Below are positions 27,701-33,079 of a DNA stretch of 64,000 nt, piece by piece. The translations under genes were made by a program, and so were the position numbers. The notes below the pieces were generated by a model. It did not search any database. It was not told the DNA's origin and was given only the letters and a program-made list of their open reading frames with translations. This DNA comes from Flemingiibacterium sp045644145 (GTDB lineage: Bacteria > Bacillota > Clostridia > Oscillospirales > CAG-272), in the NCBI GenBank assembly GCA_045644145.1, contig JAZRGK010000005.1:1-64000 (forward strand), written 5' to 3'. How positions within the stretch are numbered: the stretch's first letter is position 1; each line of letters opens with the position of its first letter.

Positions 27701-27803
27701 TGTTGAGTGCGATGGTGTATATATCAGCATCGTCCGTCAGCTTTGCATATGCGAGAATCGCCTGCGCAGACAGCATATGGATTTTGTATCGGATCTCGGG
27801 CAT
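24741..27803 (-). CDS. RdRP/QDE-1-like single-subunit RNA polymerase homologue
   Basis: A 1020-residue protein with the signature blocks of the eukaryotic RNAi polymerase family (PF05183) and its phage relative YonO. In order: EFDGEGLISPAFANEI (241-256) and SFQIRMPYIKGMV (268-280), matching the family's DG-x-G-x-I-S and FQIR-x3-KG-x-V; RNPHIARNEE (539-548), matching RNP-x-H-x-G-D; and GGADFDGD (585-592), the D-x-D-G-D metal site of the double-psi beta-barrel. All three catalytic Asp are present. YonO is a DNA-templated RNA polymerase; the template here is unknown. GGAGGTGAG precedes the start, and the gene leads a two-gene operon in the mobile element. About 400 residues after the motif are unassigned. 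Confidence 0.85.
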   Translation of the reverse strand: MPEIRYKIHMLSAQAILAYAKLTDDADIYTIALNKRETESVILRHGETVQEDNAIFFQIMCELKGNDYRHVSTDTVIDDLADVIVYIDFSGIFDRDAKNPKIALLQKKAESMFRPEGITLDFGSGAQRYLAFERSASMSRNTRLSFLRADVYDTVRARMMLDMKIGECQLSKLYAYNGLLFSSGTRIEHPYLWRNHSIVIVDNPHNYMARANVITMEDASGEGSVRKYERRETETRIPITEFDGEGLISPAFANEIDTILCGKHTHHSFQIRMPYIKGMVHEVDFPSMMREVGITFIKDIWGNPHPVNEIKLILTKSQCKGFGWLNENGYHWYRYIATCERYRHALYITGVGKDTPEDLTELNYQFLNTISLRAELFRPADLPLGWNHSPAEDDRSWLTKATEQRYYDLTANDEFRRDYFISRAERWSFRRKSKNYRMAQLLRKNPLFIHESYFTSELDAMAEKVLKNYAVGKLYIKGDNRYLSADLMELLYYLIEPHFKVSAAANELQSALHAETFVETVFYAPGAAYEKQERYTLLRNPHIARNEEVMVKPPESIGPLRQKYLSHLTDVVMVGSCSLIAERLGGADFDGDMIKTIAEPILNDCVYGNYLSGVDYNEFDSKNNLPLLQIPSAEPQIRDASDWQARFETVKNTFSSRVGQISNAALERSIIAYDENTDAETKEKNRRETEELAILTGLEIDSAKSGIKPDLSVYLDGKRKKSNFLKYKNLMEDSEEHRAWYEPTFDERFKAYFAKTDWNSVSSNLEKLPYYADMLKKHTPKAKRKPAKASELFTFAAEDGWEDNLNRDTMDQMRTLIDIYERCLKRIRASLHPPKLKAKKNGIARVLYMRDEENVYDVDELYALFVNLPAKRVSEIRRAIREDKWQFLPEDKRVLFLHKYLPDEEFVPYYDLFADFSCGGYRVLGALICDTDNENILQNRERLHYDGDSAEMAALVGAYVDKVWGKDYREAVAERCLGLVKEICSPGEAVKYAVALGKRTFLWDVLWDYVERYAKKGGAS

Positions 27804-27835
27804 GAGCTCACCTCCGTGGATTTGTTTATATGGTT

Positions 27836-27892
27836 ATTATATCATAAATTCGTGAATTTTTCTACCACGGGAGTAAAAAGAACACTACTCCC
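27836..27892 (-). promoter_or_regulatory. Putative promoter and operator of the RdRP-like operon
   Basis: On the minus strand a TATAAT (27841-27836) lies 33 bases from the start codon, with a poor -35 match. Just upstream is the inverted repeat GGGAGTA (27869-27875) / TACTCCC (27886-27892), placed where a regulator would act. Confidence 0.5.
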
Positions 27893-27898
27893 ATAATA
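27884..27898 (+). repeat. 15-bp direct repeat, copy 1
   Basis: ACTACTCCCATAATA, identical to copy 2 at 28574-28588. This copy forms one arm of the inverted repeat upstream of the RdRP-like operon. The two copies flank the HigA-like regulator and toxin remnant. Confidence 0.7.
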
Positions 27899-27901
27899 GA
27901 A

Positions 27902-27929
27902 AAAGCACCGCAATCAAAAACGGTGCTTT
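27902..27929 (-). terminator. Terminator after the HigA-like gene
   Basis: AAAGCACCG (27902-27910) pairs with CGGTGCTTT (27921-27929). On the minus strand the stem ends in a T tract, 20 bases past the regulator's stop codon. Confidence 0.75.
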
Positions 27930-27948
27930 AACTTCATATTTGCATTAT

Positions 27949-28260
27949 TTAGATAACTATGATTCCCGAGCTTTTTGGAAAAGTTGGATCGTTGCGTGTC
28001 AGAGTAAGCAAACGACAGGCGGCTCCCTCCGGATGATTGCGCCCGGCTTCCCATGCTTCAACGGTTTTAACAGATACGCCCATATACTTAGCAAATAAAA
28101 CCTGCGTAAGCCCGGTACTCTTACGGATTTCTTTGATTTCACTGGGAGTAAAAGCGTCCACGGGCGCAATACTCAAAACGGTAGTCTTTGCTTTGAGATT
28201 CCCTTTTTCGTATTCAATGGCCTGCTCAAGTCCGGTTTTGATATCATCAAATATTCCCAT
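27949..28260 (-). CDS. HigA/NadS-type helix-turn-helix antitoxin or regulator
   Basis: A 103-residue protein with a C-terminal HTH of the XRE type (about 42-80): LTQVLFAKYMGVSVKTVEAW followed by EAGRNHPEGAACRLL. This matches the HigA/NadS antitoxin group, where the protein represses its own operon and neutralises a RelE-family toxin. The toxin gene is upstream on the same strand, as in HigBA order, but only its 3' part survives. The protein may persist as a plain DNA-binding regulator of the element. The ribosome site AAAGGAG precedes the ATG. Confidence 0.85.
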   Translation of the reverse strand: MGIFDDIKTGLEQAIEYEKGNLKAKTTVLSIAPVDAFTPSEIKEIRKSTGLTQVLFAKYMGVSVKTVEAWEAGRNHPEGAACRLLTLTRNDPTFPKSSGIIVI

Positions 28261-28279
28261 GGTACATCTCCTTTCAAAC

Positions 28280-28432
28280 TTAATTATCTTTTAACTGACG
28301 ATCGAGAATTGCCACCAGCTGTTTCAGCTCGTTACGTTCAGACTGTGTCAGATTGTCTTTCTCATTCTTAGGATACCCTATTAAATAGTAGATGTCAAGC
28401 GGCGAAAGATGAAATTCAAATAAAAGATACAA
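28280..28432 (-). pseudogene. 3' remnant of a RelE/HigB-family toxin gene
   Basis: The minus-strand frame ending in TAA at 28280 reads DIYYLIGYPKNEKDNLTQSE then RNELKQLVAILDRQLKDN. This is the conserved tail of RelE/HigB toxins (…Y-x-K-x-E-x-x-[DN]-L-T…). Upstream, the frame is closed by a stop at about 28433 and there is no start codon. The core of the toxin is gone, so the toxin is inactive. The distance to the antitoxin ATG is about 20 bases, as in an intact HigBA pair. Confidence 0.65.
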
Positions 28433-28439
28433 TTAAAAT

Positions 28440-28560
28440 ATTGCCCTCACGTTGCCCTGTACGGCAATGAACATCGCAATCGAACGTGTACTCGCCTATA
28501 TATCAGAACGCGCCGTGTGCGCCCTCGTGTGGGGCATGAGCGGACTGTTAAACAGGACTA
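28440..28560 (+). other. Candidate oriT of the mobilization module
   Basis: This noncoding stretch lies upstream of mobC and relaxase. It has an inverted repeat (TTGCC 28452-28456 / GGCAA 28463-28467, with ATTGCC at 28440 as an alternative arm). Further on is GTGCGCCCT (28517-28525), which matches the nick-region core of RSF1010/pIP501-type origins (AAGTGCGCCCT). Position and motifs fit an origin of transfer. The relaxase here looks like PF03432 rather than MobA/MobL, so the match may be fortuitous. Confidence 0.4.
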
Positions 28561-28573
28561 CGGTAATATGAAT

Positions 28574-28588
28574 ACTACTCCCATAATA
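28574..28588 (+). repeat. 15-bp direct repeat, copy 2
   Basis: ACTACTCCCATAATA, identical to 27884-27898. It lies in the presumed promoter region of the rightward mobilization genes and just before a hairpin terminator or attenuator. Confidence 0.7.
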
Positions 28589-28611
28589 AAACATTGGCAA
28601 TCACAGATTAT

Positions 28612-28642
28612 GCTCTCCGATTTATCTCGGAGGGCATTTTTT
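28612..28642 (+). terminator. Terminator or attenuator in the mobilization leader
   Basis: GCTCTCCGA (28612-28620) pairs with TCGGAGGGC (28627-28635) and is followed by ATTTTTTG. No complete gene ends here on this strand, so it may attenuate the mobilization operon that starts about 35 bases downstream. Confidence 0.7.
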
Positions 28643-28677
28643 GTTTGCAATAAATCTTATGAAAGGAGGATTCTGAA

Positions 28678-28842
28678 TTGAATGAATCCGACAACATTTA
28701 TGCACCGCCGTACGAGATCATCGACGGATGCCTGTATTACAGAAAGATCTCAAAGCAGGGCGAACAGTATCTCCGCCTCTGCAACTTCGCGCCGCGCATC
28801 GGCTCGGAGATTGCTCTTACCAAAATATTCAACCGGAGGTGA
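28678..28842 (+). CDS. Small protein resembling the N-terminus of a mobile-element primase/helicase
   Basis: A 54-residue frame starting with TTG behind a strong AAAGGAGG site. It reads NESDNIYAPPYEIIDGCLYY then a short basic loop and YLRLCNFAPRIGSEI. The pattern (YEI-x-DG-x-L-Y ... L-C-N-F-x-x-x-I) resembles the first part of DUF927-type helicase/primase proteins of Clostridia mobile elements. It is cut short by TGA. It may be a truncated relic, although the ribosome site is intact. An open stretch in the same frame beyond the stop (to about 29070) contains GKQRVWVPAEKSG and may be more of the decayed region. Confidence 0.45.
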   Translation: MNESDNIYAPPYEIIDGCLYYRKISKQGEQYLRLCNFAPRIGSEIALTKIFNRR

Positions 28843-28993
28843 TTACAGTGATTCTCACGGCATAAATTCCTGCTGAAGCAGGGCAAGCAGAGGGTTTGGG
28901 TACCCGCCGAAAAATCTGGCGTGCCATCCCAATCCATGATCGGGGCAGAAGCCCCAAACCCCACTATAAAACAAAGAAACGAGGTACAGAACA

Positions 28994-29383
28994 ATAGCAG
29001 ACAACAATACGAATTCAAACGAATCCCATCGCGAACGCGACAAGAAAATTTCCTTCTGGGCAAGCGAAACTGAACGACGGAAGATCAAAAAGATCATCGC
29101 AAAGTCGGGACTGTCCCAGCGCGAGTATCTTCTCGGTGCGGCACTCGGGCGGACGATCTATCAGGTGAACGAGCTGAAGCCTGTGCTCGCCGAGCTGAAA
29201 GCCATCGGCAGAAATCTCAATCAGCTCACGGTGCTGTCGCATCAAGGAAAGATCACGACCGTGAATCTAACCGAAGCGGTGTGCACATTGCAGAAAATCT
29301 ATGCCGCGATCAACGTGCTCCACGATGTGTGCGACGGTGTAATTGCAAGAGGAAGCGAGGTGGATGACGATGGCGACCTGTAA
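28994..29383 (+). CDS. mobC: MobC-family relaxosome protein with apparent ATA start
   Basis: About 129 residues with the MobC fold (PF05713-like). It has a basic N-terminus (SHRERDKKISFWASETERRK), a ribbon-helix-helix-like segment, SQREYLLGAALGRTIYQV, and a helical tail ending in EVDDDGDL. MobC proteins bind oriT and open it for the relaxase. No ATG, GTG or TTG lies at the expected start. The codon eight bases behind GAGGT is ATA, followed by GCA GAC, suggesting an ATG mutated to ATA. A GTG at 29165 would remove the DNA-binding half. The stop overlaps the relaxase start. Confidence 0.72.
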   Translation: MADNNTNSNESHRERDKKISFWASETERRKIKKIIAKSGLSQREYLLGAALGRTIYQVNELKPVLAELKAIGRNLNQLTVLSHQGKITTVNLTEAVCTLQKIYAAINVLHDVCDGVIARGSEVDDDGDL

Positions 29384-31166
29384 TTATATCCCGGCGAAGA
29401 AGCAGACTCGCGGCGCGATGCAGGCAGTCATCCGCTATGTTTCGCAGGACATGAAGACGCTTGATGAACTCGGGCAGCGCTATCTCACCGGCATCAACTG
29501 CATCGCTCCTGCCGCGTATGATGAGTTCATGGCAACCAAAAATCTCTACGGCAAGCGCGATGGCGTGATGTATTATCACTACACGCAGTCATTCGCGCCG
29601 GGTGAGATCAAGGATTATGACACAGCGCACGAGATCGGTATGAAGCTTGCAAAAGAAATGTTCCCCGGCTTTGAGGTGTTGGTGGCAACGCATCTTGATG
29701 CTTACGATGACGATTGCCGTCAGCGTGTGCACAACCATTTCGTCATTAACAGCGTAAGCATCGATACCGGACTGAAGCTTGATATGGGTCCGCGCACGCT
29801 TGAAAAGATGCGCAAGATCAGCGACCGCCTCTGCGATGAGCATGGACTGTCGGTGTTGCCACAGTACGAACAGCACTTTGATACCAAAGGTTTAGGTCCA
29901 AGAGAATACCGTGCGGCCCTTCGCGGCGACGCGTGGAAGTTCCGCACAATCTATGATATCGAGGAATCCATGAAGCGTGCGGCATCCAAAGCAGAGTTCC
30001 TATCGCTGATGACGTCGCGAGGCTACTCGGTAAGATGGGAAGACAACCGAAAGTATATTACTTACACCTGCCCAAACGGCATGAAGGTGAGGGACAACAA
30101 ATTACACGAAGTGAAATTTCGAAAGGAGAATATGGAATATGAATTTGCAATCAGACAACAAATCTTTGAACACAGCACTGCAGAAGCTCAAGCAAACAAC
30201 GGCGGAAACGGTACAGACGGTGACCGAAACACCGTATCAGCCTATCGTATACGCGATCCCGAAGGAGGATTGGAAAGCTTTTCTGGAATACATGAAGGCG
30301 ACATCAGGCTTCCATCCTACGCTTTTCTCGAAGTTCCGGAATCTGGAGGAGTGCATCCTTACAAAGGAGGACTGGAACACGCTGATACACTCCCTCAACG
30401 GATGGGCGAACGCTGTGGGGGAAGAAGTGGAGGAATCTGCGAAGAAAACCGAGGACCGGATGCAGAAAATCCTCACGGAGAGCCGCGAACTCTTGTCACA
30501 GGATGGGAAGACGCGCGAATCATTTTTCTTCGATCTTCGGCAGGAAGTGAATGGGCAGATTGGGGAGATAGAGGATTTGCTCTCGAAGATGAAGAAATGG
30601 ATTCTGTGGACACTGCTTACGAATGTGGGACTGACATCCGTGTTGAGTTTGGTGATCTGTCTTCTGATGAGGTGATGGGCTTCTTCGAGAACGAGGATAA
30701 CTCGGATGACAATGACATCGACGAAGAATACCCCGACGCGCAAATCGAATATCTACTGGAAGCCGAGCATGATGGCAGCGCATACGCCGCATATCTGCTT
30801 GGCAGAATTTATATGAACGGCGAGGTTGTTCCAAAGGACATCCCCGAAGCGATACGGCATTTCGAGATCGCGTCGGCGCGTGGCAATTCATATGCAGACT
30901 ACCGGCTGGGGCAGATCTATCTGTTCGAGTCGGATTTTTTTGACATAGATGCCGCGCTCGATCATCTGAACCGCTCGGCACAGGCAGGAAACGAATTTGC
31001 CGCATTGGCACTTCAGCGGATGGCAGAGAATTCTTTCCTTGCCATCACAACGAATGTGCTGGAGCTTGTAGGCGGTCTGTGCGATATTGAACCGCGCCGA
31101 CCGATCAAGGACTGTACCACAATACCGCAGAAACGGGAGCGCAGAAAATGGGAACAGGGTATGTAA
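29370..31166 (+). CDS. Relaxase/mobilization nuclease with C-terminal Sel1 repeats
   Basis: A 598-residue relaxase (PF03432) that would nick oriT and lead the transferred strand. A Tyr at 23 (RYVSQD) is the likely nucleophile. The metal-binding His motif is split: ATHLDAYDDDC...HNHFVINSVS, with a ten-residue insert compared with the common ATH-x-D-x-x-H-x-HNHF. Residues about 260-430 are Gly/Glu-rich and overlap another gene in a second frame. The last third has two to three Sel1-like repeats (AAYLLGRIYMNGEVVPKDIP; ADYRLGQIYLFESDFFDIDA), unusual for a relaxase. The ATG at 29370 has GAGGTGGA upstream and overlaps mobC. Confidence 0.85.
   Translation: MATCNYIPAKKQTRGAMQAVIRYVSQDMKTLDELGQRYLTGINCIAPAAYDEFMATKNLYGKRDGVMYYHYTQSFAPGEIKDYDTAHEIGMKLAKEMFPGFEVLVATHLDAYDDDCRQRVHNHFVINSVSIDTGLKLDMGPRTLEKMRKISDRLCDEHGLSVLPQYEQHFDTKGLGPREYRAALRGDAWKFRTIYDIEESMKRAASKAEFLSLMTSRGYSVRWEDNRKYITYTCPNGMKVRDNKLHEVKFRKENMEYEFAIRQQIFEHSTAEAQANNGGNGTDGDRNTVSAYRIRDPEGGLESFSGIHEGDIRLPSYAFLEVPESGGVHPYKGGLEHADTLPQRMGERCGGRSGGICEENRGPDAENPHGEPRTLVTGWEDARIIFLRSSAGSEWADWGDRGFALEDEEMDSVDTAYECGTDIRVEFGDLSSDEVMGFFENEDNSDDNDIDEEYPDAQIEYLLEAEHDGSAYAAYLLGRIYMNGEVVPKDIPEAIRHFEIASARGNSYADYRLGQIYLFESDFFDIDAALDHLNRSAQAGNEFAALALQRMAENSFLAITTNVLELVGGLCDIEPRRPIKDCTTIPQKRERRKWEQGM
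30139..30675 (+). CDS. Membrane protein encoded inside the relaxase gene (MobB-like arrangement)
   Basis: A 178-residue protein in the +1 frame relative to the relaxase, wholly inside it. It has its own AAAGGAG site ten bases before ATG. Residues 1-30 are Thr/Gln-rich. A segment YAIPKEDWKAFLEYMKATSG follows, then a predicted coiled coil (about 95-150), and a C-terminal membrane helix WILWTLLTNVGLTSVLSLVI (153-172). Such an ordered layout is not expected from a random second frame. RSF1010 encodes MobB, a membrane protein, entirely within mobA in the same way. I infer a similar role, anchoring the relaxosome at the membrane. No sequence homology is claimed. Confidence 0.72.
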   Translation: MNLQSDNKSLNTALQKLKQTTAETVQTVTETPYQPIVYAIPKEDWKAFLEYMKATSGFHPTLFSKFRNLEECILTKEDWNTLIHSLNGWANAVGEEVEESAKKTEDRMQKILTESRELLSQDGKTRESFFFDLRQEVNGQIGEIEDLLSKMKKWILWTLLTNVGLTSVLSLVICLLMR

Positions 31167-31232
31167 ACAGAATAATCCTCCCGAAACAGGAGGAAAATAA
31201 AAACAGATATTATGAAAGAACGAGGTAAATGA

Positions 31233-31409
31233 ATGGATAAATACAAAAACAGCGATAACAGAGAAAAGCGATTTGCCGAGCAGGCATGGCTCAACTATTT
31301 CAATCGCTTCCTCTTTGAAGAAGGCACGATTAGTGAAAAGGAGTACAAGCGAATGACCGAAAAGATTGCAGAACGCACTGTAAGGGCGGAACATCAGCAG
31401 ATATTATGA
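31233..31409 (+). CDS. Small conserved-looking mobile-element protein
   Basis: A 58-residue charged helical protein: EKRFAEQAWLNYFNRFLFEE then GTISEKEYKRMTEKIAERTV. Small proteins of this type (E-R-x-F-A-E-x-A-W-L-x-Y-x-N-x-x-L-F-x-x-G-x-I-T/S-E) are often seen just before site-specific recombinases in Clostridia elements. It might be a recombination directionality factor or an excision regulator, but this is a guess from position and size. GAGGT lies seven bases before the ATG. Confidence 0.65.
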   Translation: MDKYKNSDNREKRFAEQAWLNYFNRFLFEEGTISEKEYKRMTEKIAERTVRAEHQQIL

Positions 31410-31490
31410 GTTTTTTGCATGACGGTGCGAAAACGTGTTTTCAACCAAAACAAGGGTAAGCGCGAGGTAGGATAGCGCGATTACTTCTGC

Positions 31491-31565
31491 GTTAACGAGG
31501 GCAAAATGTAAAATTATCAAATTTACCCTCGTTAACTTGACATTATCTAAAAAATATGATATAAT
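31491..31565 (+). promoter_or_regulatory. Promoter with an abutting 11-bp inverted repeat, ahead of the ATPase gene
   Basis: A perfect sigma-A promoter, TTGACA (31537-31542), 17 bases, TATAAT (31560-31565). GTTAACGAGGG (31491-31501) and CCCTCGTTAAC (31526-31536) form a perfect inverted repeat whose right arm touches the -35 box. This fits an operator that blocks or recruits polymerase. Confidence 0.8.
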
Positions 31566-31594
31566 ACTAACGAACAATGAAAGGAGCGATGACG

Positions 31595-32824
31595 GTGAAC
31601 AAAAAGATCTACACAAGAAAGTATTATATCGATAAAATCCGTGGCTTTTATAATAGCGATCTCATTAAAGTCGTTACCGGTATCCGCCGCTGCGGTAAAT
31701 CCTGCTTTTTGTTATCTGTTATGGAAGATCTGAAGGCACACGGCGTCAAAGAAAAAGACATCTTATATCTCAATCTCGATAAGCGCGGATATCGAAAGAT
31801 CAAAACTCCCGATGCACTTGAGGAAGCAATAGAAGCTCTAATTACCGACGACGATTTCAAGTATCTTTTTATCGATGAAGTTCAGAATGTTAATGGATTT
31901 GAGGAGGTTATAAACGGTTTTCGTGAGGACGGCAATTTTTCTATCTTTATAACCGGTTCCAACTCCTATCTTCTCAGCGGTGAGCTTGCCACAAAGCTAA
32001 CCGGACGATATATTGAAATCGAAATGTTTACTCTAAATTTCCGCGAATATCTTGAAATGAAAGCCTTTTTCGGCAAGGAGATCAAAGCGAATAAGGTCGA
32101 GGAATTTAACGAATATATCCGCTTTGGCGGTTTCCCGAAAGTTCTTGAATTTGACGATCCGAGCGATAAGGATACCTATATTTCAGAGGTCATTTCACAA
32201 ATACTTGACAAGGATGTAGTAAAGCACAAGAAGATCCGAAACCGTTCGGTATTTGATAAGGTAATGACTTACGTTATCAACAATTTCGGAGCTACAATGA
32301 GCCTTTCGAGTATAGCGGAATATTTTGATAAACAGGAGCATATCAGTATTCGCACAGAAACACTCAATAATTATTTGCAGATACTCGCAAATGCTAAGAT
32401 TATATACAAATGTCCACGCTTTGACGTTAAATCCAAAAAATCTCTGCGTGGCGAGCAAAAATATTATCTTGCTGACCTTGGTATCTATTTTTCTCGCAAC
32501 GTGGACGCTCGTATCAATTACGGACCTGTGCTTGAAAATATCGTATATACCTATCTGTCTGCGAAAAATTACAAGATCAGCGTTGGACGCATCGGCAAAT
32601 TAGAGTGCGATTTCATTACCCGTGTCAGCGATGAGTACAGATATATTCAAGTGGCGATGACGATCATGAGTTCCGATACCGAGGAACGTGAATACAAGCC
32701 CTTCACGATGATACGGGATAATTACCCCAAATATCTGCTCACTATCGACACTTTGCTTCAAAAGCGCGACGGTGTGATACACAAAAATATTATTGAATTT
32801 ATCTCGGCAGATGAAAGCCTGTAA
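31595..32824 (+). CDS. AAA_14/DUF4143 ATPase
   Basis: A 409-residue ATPase of the AAA_14-DUF4143 type. Walker A GIRRCGKS lies at 29-36 and Walker B YLFIDEVQN at 90-98; a sensor-like FITGSNSYLLSG follows. The C-terminal DUF4143 part has KYYLADLGIYFSRN and VLENIVYTYL. It ends in a restriction-endonuclease-like strand pattern (KLECDFITRV...YIQVAMTI), where the expected E-x-D-F and Q-V-A residues are present. The biological role of this abundant family is not settled. GTG at 31595 is preferred since AAAGGAG is eight bases upstream; ATG at 31589 is only two bases from it. It has its own promoter and terminator. Confidence 0.85.
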   Translation: MNKKIYTRKYYIDKIRGFYNSDLIKVVTGIRRCGKSCFLLSVMEDLKAHGVKEKDILYLNLDKRGYRKIKTPDALEEAIEALITDDDFKYLFIDEVQNVNGFEEVINGFREDGNFSIFITGSNSYLLSGELATKLTGRYIEIEMFTLNFREYLEMKAFFGKEIKANKVEEFNEYIRFGGFPKVLEFDDPSDKDTYISEVISQILDKDVVKHKKIRNRSVFDKVMTYVINNFGATMSLSSIAEYFDKQEHISIRTETLNNYLQILANAKIIYKCPRFDVKSKKSLRGEQKYYLADLGIYFSRNVDARINYGPVLENIVYTYLSAKNYKISVGRIGKLECDFITRVSDEYRYIQVAMTIMSSDTEEREYKPFTMIRDNYPKYLLTIDTLLQKRDGVIHKNIIEFISADESL

Positions 32825-32838
32825 CTTCAAAAATCAGC

Positions 32839-32869
32839 AAAAGGTGTAGGAAATTCCTATACCTTTTTT
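32839..32869 (+). terminator. Terminator after the ATPase gene
   Basis: AAAAGGTGTAGG pairs with CCTATACCTTTT across a five-base loop and leads into a T tract, 15 bases past the stop. Confidence 0.9.
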
Positions 32870-33003
32870 GCTTGCAAAATTGAATACTGCAGTACAAATC
32901 AGATCATGAAGGCTTTTTGCCATGCAGGGAAGGAGGAATCTTACCGCAAAGCACTTGCGATATATAAACACCAAAAAACATTTGACATATTGCGATTTTA
33001 GTA

Positions 33004-33032
33004 TTGCAATATAGTGTTCTTTGTGATATAAT
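33004..33032 (+). promoter_or_regulatory. Promoter of the serine recombinase gene
   Basis: TTGCAA (33004-33009), 17 bases, TATAAT (33027-33032). The -35 box lies within the palindrome TATTGCAATA (33002-33011), a potential repressor site. An upstream TTGACA near 32991 has no -10 box at a suitable distance. Confidence 0.65.
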
Positions 33033-33079
33033 AATTACAAACAGATAATGATACAACGAACTTTACAAGGAGAAATACA

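Noticed and set aside
32991..33010. TTGACA near 32991 as -35 box of the recombinase
   Set aside because: No TATAAT-like box lies 16-18 bases downstream; the TTGCAA/TATAAT pair at 33004-33032 fits better.
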